A stretch of DNA of 64,000 nt, taken from Belnapia mucosa (GTDB lineage Bacteria; Pseudomonadota; Alphaproteobacteria; Acetobacterales; Acetobacteraceae). A program made the translations under genes and the position numbers. The notes under the pieces were generated by a model, which saw nothing but the letters and a program-made list of their open reading frames with translations, ran no database searches and was not told where the DNA came from. How positions within the stretch are numbered: the stretch's first letter is position 1; each line of letters starts with the position of its first letter. Shown here piece after piece: positions 24,097 through 33,364 of this stretch. Location: contig NZ_JAEUXJ010000004.1 in assembly GCF_016775475.1 (NCBI RefSeq), positions 310,001 to 374,000 of the forward strand, given 5' to 3'.

Positions 24097-24569
24097 AGGT
24101 CCGGGTCGCCCCGGCCGCTCGGGTCCATGTTCGGGTCATGGGCGATGCCGCCGCCGCTGCCCTGGCTATGCGCGGCCGTGCCCCCTGCCCCGCCGCCGCT
24201 CGGCGCCATGCTGCCGCCGCCATGGATATTGCCGCTGGCGCCGCCCTCCATGGGCGAGATGCCGGTGCGGTCGGGGCGGGCGATGCCCTCATCGCTCTGC
24301 GCGCTGCCCTCCTCCATCGCCTCCGGCGACATCCCGCCCACCGCCATGGCGCGGGCCTGCTGCGCCGGGACGGTGAGCCAGACCCGGTCGCCCTCAATCA
24401 TGCGGATGGCCGAGAGCGGGATGTGGTGATGGTGCCTCCCGCTGCCGTCGGGATCGTCGCGGCGGGTCAGCTTGATCGCGCCGCGATCCATGCCGTCCAC
24501 CGTGCCGACATGCTCGCCATCGGCGCCGACCACTTCCATATGCGGGCGAATCTCACCGGACCCGGACAT
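24093..24569 (-). CDS. DUF2171 / PRC-barrel-like protein
   Basis: This is a 158-residue soluble protein. The first about 70 residues (HMEVVGADGEHVGTVDGMDR, HHHHIPLSAI, then RVWLTVPAQQARAM) match the DUF2171 pattern, a PRC-barrel-like fold. The rest is a Gly/Ser/Ala-rich, probably disordered tail. Function is unknown. The ATG at 24569 has a strong AGGAGG ribosome site seven bases upstream, which decides the start against an ATG 30 bases earlier. Confidence 0.7.
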   Translation of the reverse strand: MSGSGEIRPHMEVVGADGEHVGTVDGMDRGAIKLTRRDDPDGSGRHHHHIPLSAIRMIEGDRVWLTVPAQQARAMAVGGMSPEAMEEGSAQSDEGIARPDRTGISPMEGGASGNIHGGGSMAPSGGGAGGTAAHSQGSGGGIAHDPNMDPSGRGDPDL

Positions 24570-24622
24570 CGCTGCCTCCTCTGTCGATGGAAGCAGCAAC
24601 GGCCGAGCGCCCGGACGGATGC

Positions 24623-25435
24623 CTATTCGGCCGCCTGCTTCCAGCGGCGGGCGTAGTCGGTCAGCGCCTCGGCCGGCACCGGGTCGATCGGGGTGAAGTC
24701 CCGATGCGCGATCCAGTCCGGCCGGGTCGGGCTGCGGATGTGGTTCGAGACCGCGTTGAGCGTCAGATAGACGATCTTCCGCGGATAGGGGGTGATGTTC
24801 GGCGCCGAGCCATGCACGAGGTTGCCGTGGAACATCAGCACCCCGCCCGGCTTGCCGGTCGGGGCGACGATCCCGCCCTCCTGCACGAGCCGCGTCACCG
24901 TCGCATCATCGAGGGTCCAGAGCGGGTAGGAAGTGGTGCTGGTGTCGTGCCCGGCCTCCAGCGTGCCGTGCTGCTGGCTGCGCGGGATCAGCATCAGCGG
25001 GCCGTTGATCGGCATCACCTCATCGAGGAAGACGGCGATGTTCATGGCGCGCGGCTCCGGCATGCCGTCGTCGCGGGCCCAGGTGCCGTAATCCTGGTGC
25101 CACTGCCAGACATCGCCGGTGAAGGCGGCCTTCGCGTTGATCTTGTACTGATGCATGTAGAGCCGTTCGCCGAAGATCTGCTCCACCGGGCCGATCAGCC
25201 GCGGATGGGCGCCGAGCAGGCGGAAGGCCTCATTGAAGGTATGGGCGGCGAAGGCGGTGCGCGGGGCGCCGGATTTCTCGCGCCAGATCTCGGGACGGTT
25301 CTCGGCATAGATCGCCTCCGCCTCGCGGGCCAGGACGGCGACTTCCTCGGCGCTGAAGGTCTCGGGGAGGAAGAGCCAGCCCTCCTCCTCGAATTGGCGG
25401 AGCTGTTCCGCCCTCAGCGGGCCCTGCTGCTGCAT
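24623..25435 (-). CDS. Phytanoyl-CoA dioxygenase (PhyH) family protein
   Basis: This is a non-haem Fe(II)/2-oxoglutarate oxygenase; 270 residues. The iron site is visible as WHQDYGTW (H-x-D) near residue 112 and FHGNLVHGSAPN (distal His) near residue 205. The 2-oxoglutarate-binding arginine is expected within PRKIVYLTLN. The length and the QYKINAK...WHQDYGTWARDDG arrangement recall the EctD-like branch, but no ectoine genes are nearby, so the substrate is left open. Confidence 0.82.
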   Translation of the reverse strand: MQQQGPLRAEQLRQFEEEGWLFLPETFSAEEVAVLAREAEAIYAENRPEIWREKSGAPRTAFAAHTFNEAFRLLGAHPRLIGPVEQIFGERLYMHQYKINAKAAFTGDVWQWHQDYGTWARDDGMPEPRAMNIAVFLDEVMPINGPLMLIPRSQQHGTLEAGHDTSTTSYPLWTLDDATVTRLVQEGGIVAPTGKPGGVLMFHGNLVHGSAPNITPYPRKIVYLTLNAVSNHIRSPTRPDWIAHRDFTPIDPVPAEALTDYARRWKQAAE

Positions 25436-25554
25436 CGCCGTTTCCTCCCTGGCGTTGCGCCAAGTCTAGGCCTGCCGCCAGGCCCGCCTCAAAGCCTTTC
25501 CGACCGGGTCCGGATAGCGGCAGGATGGCGGCAAACGTCCCAGGGAGATACGCC

Positions 25555-26523
25555 ATGCCGCACCGCATCCCCCGCCGCCCCCTCCTGGCCGCGGCGCTCG
25601 CCCTGCCCGGCCTGGCCCGCGCCGAGGCCTGGCCGACGCGGCCGGTGCGCGTCGTCATCTCCTGGCCGCCCGGCGGCGGGGCCGATATCCCGATGCGGCT
25701 GGCGGCACCCGCCATGCAGGCGGTGCTCGGCCAGCCCCTGGTGCTGGAGAACCGGGCCGGGGCCAGCGGCTCGGTCGGGGCGGGCGTCGTCGCCCAGGCG
25801 GCGCCGGATGGCTACACCACCCTCGCCGATACCGCGGCCGGGGCGGTGAACAACCTGCTGATCCCGGGCCTGCCCTATGATTTCGCCGCGACCCTGGCGC
25901 CGGTGAGCCAGATGGTGAAGTCGCCCCTGCTCTGCGTGGTCCGGCCGGATCATCCGGCGAAGGATCTGCAAGGTCTGCTGGCGCGGATCAAGGCGGCGCC
26001 GGGGCAGATCCCCTACGCCTCCTCGGGCACCGGGACGGCGACGCATCTGGCGCCGGCCCTGCTGCTGCGCCAGGCGGGGGTGACGGCGAACCATGTCTCC
26101 TACCGGGGCGGGGCGGCCTCGGTAGCGGGCATCCTGGCCGGCGATGCCGAATTCGTCTTCTCCACCCTGCCCCAGGCGGCCCCGCTGGTGATGGAGGGGC
26201 GGCTGCGCGGCATCGCCGTCACCACCAAGGAACGGCTCGGCAACCTGCCCGCCGTGCCCACCGTGGCCGAGCAGGGCTTCCCCGGCTTCGATGTCTATGA
26301 CTGGCTCGGCTTCTATGTCCCGCGCGGCACGCCGGAGCCGGTGATCGCCCGGCTGGCCGAGGCGGCCGCGGCCGGGATGCGCGACCCGCAGGCGGTGAAG
26401 CGGCTGGGCGAGATCGGCATGATCCCGGTCGGCAGCAGCCCGGCCGAATTCGCCGCCTTCTTCGCCGATCAACGCCAGCGGATGGGCGAGCTGATCAAGG
26501 CGGAGGGGATCAGGGTGGAGTGA
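25555..26523 (+). CDS. Tripartite tricarboxylate transporter substrate-binding protein (Bug/TctC)
   Basis: This is a periplasmic solute-binding protein; 322 residues. It starts with an Arg-rich signal peptide ending LARAEA near residue 24. The mature part begins WPTRPVRVVISWPPGGGADI and continues with VLENRAGASGSVGAGVVAQA. PYASSGTGTATHLAP and VTANHVSYRGGAA follow, all typical of Bug proteins. No TctA/TctB permease genes lie nearby, which is common for this expanded family. ATG 25555 follows GGGAGA. It overlaps the convergent metF by 14 bases. Confidence 0.88.
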   Translation: MPHRIPRRPLLAAALALPGLARAEAWPTRPVRVVISWPPGGGADIPMRLAAPAMQAVLGQPLVLENRAGASGSVGAGVVAQAAPDGYTTLADTAAGAVNNLLIPGLPYDFAATLAPVSQMVKSPLLCVVRPDHPAKDLQGLLARIKAAPGQIPYASSGTGTATHLAPALLLRQAGVTANHVSYRGGAASVAGILAGDAEFVFSTLPQAAPLVMEGRLRGIAVTTKERLGNLPAVPTVAEQGFPGFDVYDWLGFYVPRGTPEPVIARLAEAAAAGMRDPQAVKRLGEIGMIPVGSSPAEFAAFFADQRQRMGELIKAEGIRVE

Positions 26524-27466
26524 CCGGGGCCGGCCGGGCGCCCAGGATATGAGCGATGGCATAGACCAGGTCCGGCCGGTTCAGCGTGTAGAAGTGGAAT
26601 TCATCCACGCCATTGGCCTGGAGCAGCCGCACCTGCTCGGCCGCCAGCACGACCGAGACCATCCGCCGCGTCTCCGGGTCGTCATCCAGCCCCTCGAACA
26701 GCCGGCCCATCCAATCCGGCACGCCGGCGCCGCACATGGCCGAGAATTTCTTCATCTGGTTGAAATTTGAGACCGGCATGATGCCGGGGACGATCGGCAG
26801 GGTGATGCCGGCCGCGGCGCAGCGGTCGAGGAAGCGGAGGAAGACCTCGCTGTCGAAGAAATACTGGGTGATGGCACGGGTCGCCCCGGCATCGATCTTC
26901 CGCTTCAGGTTGTCGAGGTCGTGGTCATGGGAGAGCGCGGTCGGATGCGTCTCCGGATAGGCGGCGACGCTGATCTCGAAGGGGGCGATCCGGGCGAGGC
27001 CGGCGACCAGATCGGCCGCATAGGCATAGCCATCCGGATGCGGCTCGTAGCGTTCGGCGCCGCTCGGCGCATCGCCGCGCAGCGCGACGATGTGGCGAAC
27101 GCCTGCCTCCCAATAGCCGCGCGCGACCTCATCCACCTCGGCGCGGGAGGCGCCGACGCAGGTGAGATGCGCGGCCGGGGTCAGGCTCGTCTCCTTGACG
27201 ATCCGGGCGACGGTCGCATGGGTGCGGGCCTGGGTGGTGCCGCCGGCGCCATAGGTGACGGAGACGAAGCGCGGCCGCAGCGGCTCCAGCCGGCGGATGC
27301 AGGACCAGAGCTGCGTCTCCAGCGCCTCGGTCTTCGGCGGGAAGAACTCGAAGGAGAGTTGCGGCGGCGGCAATTCCGCGAGGTTCGGCAGGCCGCCGAA
27401 CCGGGGGCTGGTCAGCCAGCGTTGCAGGGTCCCCTGCGGCGGCGTTTCGGGAAGAGCATGATCCAT
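26510..27466 (-). CDS. metF: 5,10-methylenetetrahydrofolate reductase
   Basis: MetF makes 5-methyl-THF for methionine synthesis using FAD; 318 residues, a TIM barrel. LSFEFFPPKTEALE lies near residue 36, VTYGAGGTTQ near 70, HLTCVGAS near 98 and FAD-contacting ALRGDAP near 127. PETHP, TQYFFD and PGIMPVSN follow. The start could also be the ATG at 27493; I prefer 27466 because it leaves the shorter N-terminus. Confidence 0.93.
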   Translation of the reverse strand: MDHALPETPPQGTLQRWLTSPRFGGLPNLAELPPPQLSFEFFPPKTEALETQLWSCIRRLEPLRPRFVSVTYGAGGTTQARTHATVARIVKETSLTPAAHLTCVGASRAEVDEVARGYWEAGVRHIVALRGDAPSGAERYEPHPDGYAYAADLVAGLARIAPFEISVAAYPETHPTALSHDHDLDNLKRKIDAGATRAITQYFFDSEVFLRFLDRCAAAGITLPIVPGIMPVSNFNQMKKFSAMCGAGVPDWMGRLFEGLDDDPETRRMVSVVLAAEQVRLLQANGVDEFHFYTLNRPDLVYAIAHILGARPAPVTPP

Positions 27467-27656
27467 GCGCCCTATCTGCCCATCCGGGGTCACGATCGCA
27501 AGCGTTCCAGGGGCCTAGGGTTTCGGACGTTATCAATTACAGCGAATCAATGCTATGGCGCCATCAACCAGGGGTGACGAAATGCGGCCAGGCAGTGACA
27601 GCCGGCGCAGCCTGCCCCACTTAAGCGTCGACGTGATCGCAGAGGGCCATGCAGTG

Positions 27657-28475
27657 ATGCGCCAGGCAAGGATACCCCTCACTCCCTTGGGCAGGCTTTG
27701 GGCCGTGCCGTTGCTGGCCGGGCTGTTGCTCGCGGGCTGCGCCACGAGGCCGCCTGCCTCCGACCCGGATTCGGTGGCGGAATACCAGCAGAACAACGAC
27801 CCGGCGGAGCCGACCAACCGCCGGCTCTATGCCGTGCATCAGGTGATCGACCAGTACGCGCTGCGCCCGGTGGCGGTTGGCTACCGCGCGGTGGTGCCGC
27901 AGCCGGTCCGCTCCGGCATCCGCAACGTGCTCGGCAATCTGCGCACGCCGGTGATCCTGGTGAATGACATGCTCCAGGGCGAGCCGCGGCGGGCGGGCGA
28001 TACGCTTGGCCGCTTCGTCATCAACAGCACGCTCGGCGTCGGCGGCATCTTCGATGTGGCGCGCAGCCAGTTCGGCGTCGCCGGCCATGCCGAGGATTAC
28101 GGCCAGACCCTGGCACGCTGGGGCGTGGGCGAGGGTCCCTACCTGTTCATCCCGGTGCTCGGCCCGTCCAACCCGCGCGACCTGGTCGGCTTCGGCCTCG
28201 GCATCCTCTCCGACCCGCTGACCTGGTTCGGGCAGGGTGCGGTGGTGAATGGGCTGACCTGGGGCCGTTCCGGCGCCACCGTCGTCGATACGCGGGAGAG
28301 CCTGATCGAGGCGATCGACAACGTGAACGCCACCTCGCTCGATAGCTATTCCACCCTGCGCAGCGCCTATCGTCAGCGCCGCAATGCCGAAATCAGGAAC
28401 GAGGGAGATGTCGGCTCCCCAGCCGCCGGTGGGACCGGCTTCGGCGTTGGAACCGGCGCCTACGAACGGCGCTAA
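27657..28475 (+). CDS. mlaA: Phospholipid-binding lipoprotein MlaA (VacJ)
   Basis: MlaA is the outer-membrane lipoprotein of the Mla system, which removes misplaced phospholipids from the outer leaflet. The 272-residue product has a signal peptide ending in lipobox LAGC near residue 25. NDPAEPTNRRLYAVHQ near residue 48, FVINSTLGVGGIFDVA near 118 and DYGQTLARWGVGEGPYLFIP near 142 are characteristic. mlaC follows after 126 bases containing two inverted repeats. The MlaFEDB core is not in the window. Confidence 0.92.
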   Translation: MRQARIPLTPLGRLWAVPLLAGLLLAGCATRPPASDPDSVAEYQQNNDPAEPTNRRLYAVHQVIDQYALRPVAVGYRAVVPQPVRSGIRNVLGNLRTPVILVNDMLQGEPRRAGDTLGRFVINSTLGVGGIFDVARSQFGVAGHAEDYGQTLARWGVGEGPYLFIPVLGPSNPRDLVGFGLGILSDPLTWFGQGAVVNGLTWGRSGATVVDTRESLIEAIDNVNATSLDSYSTLRSAYRQRRNAEIRNEGDVGSPAAGGTGFGVGTGAYERR

Positions 28476-28519
28476 GCGTGATCGTCGGAGGCCGGAACGG
28501 CCGGAGGCGTGAATCACGC
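28476..28519 (+). repeat. Nested inverted repeat just after mlaA
   Basis: The outer arms GCGTGAT (28476-28482) and ATCACGC (28513-28519) enclose a GGCCG-GAA-CGGCC hairpin (28490-28502). It begins directly after the mlaA stop and has no T-run. It may be a weak terminator, an RNA stabiliser or a protein site. Confidence 0.5.
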
Positions 28520-28532
28520 GCAAGACCAATTT

Positions 28533-28578
28533 GCCGGGCCGGACGCCGCGTTGGCTGACGCGCGGCGTCCGGCCCGGC
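28533..28578 (+). repeat. 18-bp perfect inverted repeat between mlaA and mlaC
   Basis: The arms at 28533-28550 and 28561-28578 are exact reverse complements and enclose a ten-base loop (TTGGCTGACG). The structure ends 23 bases before the mlaC ATG. No T-tract follows. In RNA it would be a very stable stem close to the mlaC ribosome site (GGAGA). Confidence 0.85.
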
Positions 28579-28601
28579 CGGCGATCCCGGAGAATTACAG
28601 A

Positions 28602-29240
28602 ATGAACGCGATCGAACGCCGCGGCCTGATCGGGGCCGCCCTCACCCTCACCGCCATCGCCGGCCTGGCGCGCCCCGCCCTGGCCCAGGCCGATATCGGC
28701 CGCGCCGCCAATTTCATCCAGACCACCGGCCAGGAAATGGTGGCGGCCGTCAACGACCAGAGCCGCGACGTCGCGGCGCGCCGGCAGCGGGTGGCGGCCA
28801 TCCTGCGCCGGGCGGTGGATGTGGACGGCGTCGGCCGCTTCATCATCGGCCGCTGGTGGCGCCAGGCCTCCGCGCAGGAGCAGCAGGAATACCAGAAGCT
28901 CTTCGAGGAGACGCTGATCCGCAATCTCTCCTCCCGCTTCGGGGAATATCAGGGCGTGCGCTTCTCGCTCGGCCGGAGCCAGCAGCGGACCGAGGATGAC
29001 GTGCTGGTGAACACCGTCATCGAGCGGCCGAACATGGCGCCCTTCTCGCTCGACTGGCGCGTCGCCGAGATCGGCGGCCAGCCGAAGATCGTGGACGTGA
29101 TCGCCGAGGGCACCTCGCTGCGGCTGACCCAGCGCAGCGAGTATTCCAGCGTGATCCAGCGCAACAACGGCTCGGTCGGCGCGCTGCTGCAGGCGATGCG
29201 CGGGCAGATCCAGCAGATGGCGGCGCGCGAGGGCCGCTAG
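28602..29240 (+). CDS. mlaC: Periplasmic phospholipid-transfer protein MlaC (Ttg2D)
   Basis: MlaC shuttles phospholipid between the MlaA complex and the inner-membrane MlaFEDB transporter. The 212-residue product has a signal peptide cut after ARPALAQA near residue 26. FIIGRWWRQASAQEQQEYQK near residue 82 and FEETLIRNLSSRFGEY near 102 fit the family, as does IVDVIAEGTSLRLTQRSEY near 165. ATG 28602 with GGAGA upstream was chosen over an ATG at 28509, which would translate the inverted repeat. Together with mlaA it forms a two-gene unit. The 3' end overlaps the convergent gene by four bases. Confidence 0.9.
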   Translation: MNAIERRGLIGAALTLTAIAGLARPALAQADIGRAANFIQTTGQEMVAAVNDQSRDVAARRQRVAAILRRAVDVDGVGRFIIGRWWRQASAQEQQEYQKLFEETLIRNLSSRFGEYQGVRFSLGRSQQRTEDDVLVNTVIERPNMAPFSLDWRVAEIGGQPKIVDVIAEGTSLRLTQRSEYSSVIQRNNGSVGALLQAMRGQIQQMAAREGR

Positions 29241-30391
29241 AAGCCCGGCGGCGGCGGGCCCGGCTGGTCCGGCGGGGCCTCTCCCGCCGGCAGCAACAGG
29301 TCGGCGATGGCGGTGCGGACCGCGTCCAGACCTTGGGTGTTCCGCATCAGCGCGATCTCGCCGCGCTGGCCATGGCGGATGGCATGGGCCATCAGCCGCA
29401 ACCGCGGATCCGCGGCGCGCAGCAGCGCCTCATCCGCCATGGCGACCGCGCCCTGATGGTGGTGGCTCATTGCGGCCATGAAGGCGGCATCGAACCCCTC
29501 GACCGGGGTGGCGCGCACGGCCGCCATGGTCGCGGGCGGCAGCATGCCAGGCATCATCGCATGGTCCTCCGCGCTGGCCGGCGGCAACTCGCCCGGGAAC
29601 CAGCTCCGCCACCATTGGGCGAAGATGGCGATCTCGCCCCTCTGCTCGGCCGCCATCAGCCCGGCCAGGGCGCGCAGCCGCCGATCCTGCGCCCGTTCTG
29701 CGCCGAGCAGCGCCAACTCCACCCCCTGGGCGTGATGCGCAGCCATCCGCCGCATATAGGGCGCATCGAATTCGGCCCCGCCCCAATGCGGCAGCTCCCG
29801 GCCCTGGCTGCCGAGGAAGGCCAGGAGGCCGAGCCCGGCCAACCCCACCACCGCCGCCCCGCCCCAGAGCCGGGCGAAACGCCGGCGGCCGGGCGATGAG
29901 CGCCGCCCCGCCACCCGGTCCCGCAGCCAGGGAAAGAGCGGATAGAGCGAGGCGGAGCTGAGATGCACCAGCAGGCCGATCCACCAGGCCTGGTTCAACG
30001 GGAAGACCGGCTGCCAGAAGGGAAAAAGCGGCACCAGAACCAGCCATTCCAGGGCTGAGGTGAAAACCGCCCAGGGCAGGCAGAGCAGCAGGATCGCCCC
30101 CGGCCCGAGCCGCGCCGTCCAGCGCCCGAACAGGCCGAAAAACACCAGCGCCCAGGAAAAATCCGCCCATTGGTGGAACAGGATGCCGCCAAGGATGGTG
30201 CCCCAGCCCGGCTCCGGCTGCAGCACGCCGTCGCGCAGCGGGATCGCCGCAACGACCATCCAGTCAATGACCGCATCCCGCCCGATCCGGGTGGCGAAGA
30301 GCTGCGCCGCCAGCGTCGAGAAGCTGCTGGTGAGAAGGCCAAGCAGCGCCGCGGCGCCCCAATCCGATTTGGCGGCGCCGAGGAAGCGCAT
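29237..30391 (-). CDS. Membrane protein with C-terminal DUF305 domain
   Basis: This is a 384-residue protein. The N-terminal about 210 residues carry five to six membrane segments. The C-terminal soluble part (about 225-370) is a DUF305 (ferritin-like) domain with both His motifs, MAAHHAQGVELALLG and MAAMSHHHQGAVAMADEAL, and the RGEIA repeats that follow each. DUF305 proteins are linked to copper and metal handling; the function here is inference. Fusion to a multi-pass membrane region is unusual, since most are exported with one signal peptide. The start overlaps the stop of the upstream GNAT gene by one base. Confidence 0.75.
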   Translation of the reverse strand: MRFLGAAKSDWGAAALLGLLTSSFSTLAAQLFATRIGRDAVIDWMVVAAIPLRDGVLQPEPGWGTILGGILFHQWADFSWALVFFGLFGRWTARLGPGAILLLCLPWAVFTSALEWLVLVPLFPFWQPVFPLNQAWWIGLLVHLSSASLYPLFPWLRDRVAGRRSSPGRRRFARLWGGAAVVGLAGLGLLAFLGSQGRELPHWGGAEFDAPYMRRMAAHHAQGVELALLGAERAQDRRLRALAGLMAAEQRGEIAIFAQWWRSWFPGELPPASAEDHAMMPGMLPPATMAAVRATPVEGFDAAFMAAMSHHHQGAVAMADEALLRAADPRLRLMAHAIRHGQRGEIALMRNTQGLDAVRTAIADLLLPAGEAPPDQPGPPPPGF

Positions 30392-30921
30392 CAGGTCTCC
30401 ATGCGGCTCTCATAGACCAGCATCCGCCGGCCGCGATTGTCGAAGGCGTCGCATTCCGCCATGCCGATATCGCGCAACACCTGGCGCGAGGCATGGTTCT
30501 CCTCCCAGGCGACGGCGATGATGCGCGCGAGGCCGGCGCGGTGACCGAATTCCAACCCGGCCCGTGCCGCCTCCCGCGCATAGCCATGGCCGCGGCATTC
30601 CGGCCAGAGGGCGAAGCGCAGCGCCGTGCCGCGCCCGTCCGGCCGTTCCATCAGCCCGGCGATGCCGAGGAACTCGCCGGTCTCGGTCAGGAAGACGCAC
30701 CAGGTGCCGTAGCCGCGCACGGCCCAGAAATCGATATCGTCCTCCAGCTCCTCGCGCGTGCGCTCCGGGCTGCGGATGCCATGCAGCATCAGCTCGAAGA
30801 CGCGCGGATCCGATTTCAGCCGGATCAGGTCGGGCAGGTTCTCCCGCCCCGGCGGCACCAAGGTCAGCCGGGGGGTACGGACCAGCCGCGCCGGTAGCGG
30901 CACGGGATGCGCATGGCCCAT
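30391..30921 (-). CDS. GNAT-family N-acetyltransferase (RimJ/RimL type)
   Basis: This 176-residue acetyltransferase has the RimJ/RimL-like start LVRTPRLTLVPPG. The acetyl-CoA loop region is ALWPECRGHGYAREAARAGL near residue 104, and ENHASRQVLRDIGM near residue 141 is the usual C-terminal GNAT motif. The substrate is not predictable. It lies between ettA and the DUF305 gene on the same strand; the ettA stop is only a few bases from its start. Confidence 0.85.
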   Translation of the reverse strand: MGHAHPVPLPARLVRTPRLTLVPPGRENLPDLIRLKSDPRVFELMLHGIRSPERTREELEDDIDFWAVRGYGTWCVFLTETGEFLGIAGLMERPDGRGTALRFALWPECRGHGYAREAARAGLEFGHRAGLARIIAVAWEENHASRQVLRDIGMAECDAFDNRGRRMLVYESRMET

Positions 30922-30924
30922 GCG

Positions 30925-32604
<1,680 letters not shown>

Positions 32605-32735
32605 GGCTTCGGTCCTGACGGGGGGGGCTGTTGGCCCGGTTTCTAGCGCCCGGGGCCGCCGAGGGAAAGCGGCGGGCTGGCATCGCTACGGTGCGGCCCG
32701 CGTTCACCGCGCTTCCAGCAGAAAGGAACCCCCGC

Positions 32736-33308
32736 ATGCGCCTTCCCCTGATCAAGCCCGAGGCCCTGAGCGAGGAGCAGCGCCCGCTCTATGACGATAT
32801 GCGGGCCGGAATCGAAAAGAACTTCAAGGGCTTCGCCACCATCGACCGGAATGGCGCCCTGCTCGGCCCGTGGAATCCCTGGCTGCACGAGCCGAAATTC
32901 GGCGGCCCGATCTGGGAGCTCACCAAGGCCATGTCGGTGGCGCCCAGCCTGCCGAAGCCGGTGCGGGAGGTCGCCATCCTCGTCACCGGTGCGCATTTCC
33001 GCTCGGCCTATGAACTCTATGCCCATGTCATCGCCGCAGAGCAGCGCGGCCTCTCGGACGATACGCTGGCGACCATCGTCGCCGGGCAGCGGCCGGGCGA
33101 CCTGCCGCGCGACCAAGCCATCGCCTATGACATCGCCTCGGCGCTGGTGAATGGCGGCGTGCTGCCGGAGCTGAGCTATCGCCAGGCGGTGAAGGAATTC
33201 GGGGCCCATGGCGCGGCGGAGCTGATCTACCTGGTCGGTCTCTACTGCATGGTCTCGGTCACGCTGAACGGCTTCGACGTGCCGATCCCGGAGGAAGAGC
33301 GAGGGTAG
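32736..33308 (+). CDS. Carboxymuconolactone decarboxylase family protein
   Basis: This is a 190-residue all-helical protein with the family signature region VREVAILVTGAHFRSAYELY near residues 75-95, then HVIAAEQRGLSDDTLATI. It lacks the CxxC of AhpD peroxidases, so it is closer to the decarboxylase-like branch; the true reaction is unknown. ATG 32736 follows GAAAGGA. It stands 57 bases upstream of the efflux operon and may belong with it. Confidence 0.78.
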   Translation: MRLPLIKPEALSEEQRPLYDDMRAGIEKNFKGFATIDRNGALLGPWNPWLHEPKFGGPIWELTKAMSVAPSLPKPVREVAILVTGAHFRSAYELYAHVIAAEQRGLSDDTLATIVAGQRPGDLPRDQAIAYDIASALVNGGVLPELSYRQAVKEFGAHGAAELIYLVGLYCMVSVTLNGFDVPIPEEERG

Positions 33309-33364
33309 CGCCAGGAACGGCCCCTCACCCCCGGCGTTGCGGCGCGGTCTGGGCGGAGGGGTGC

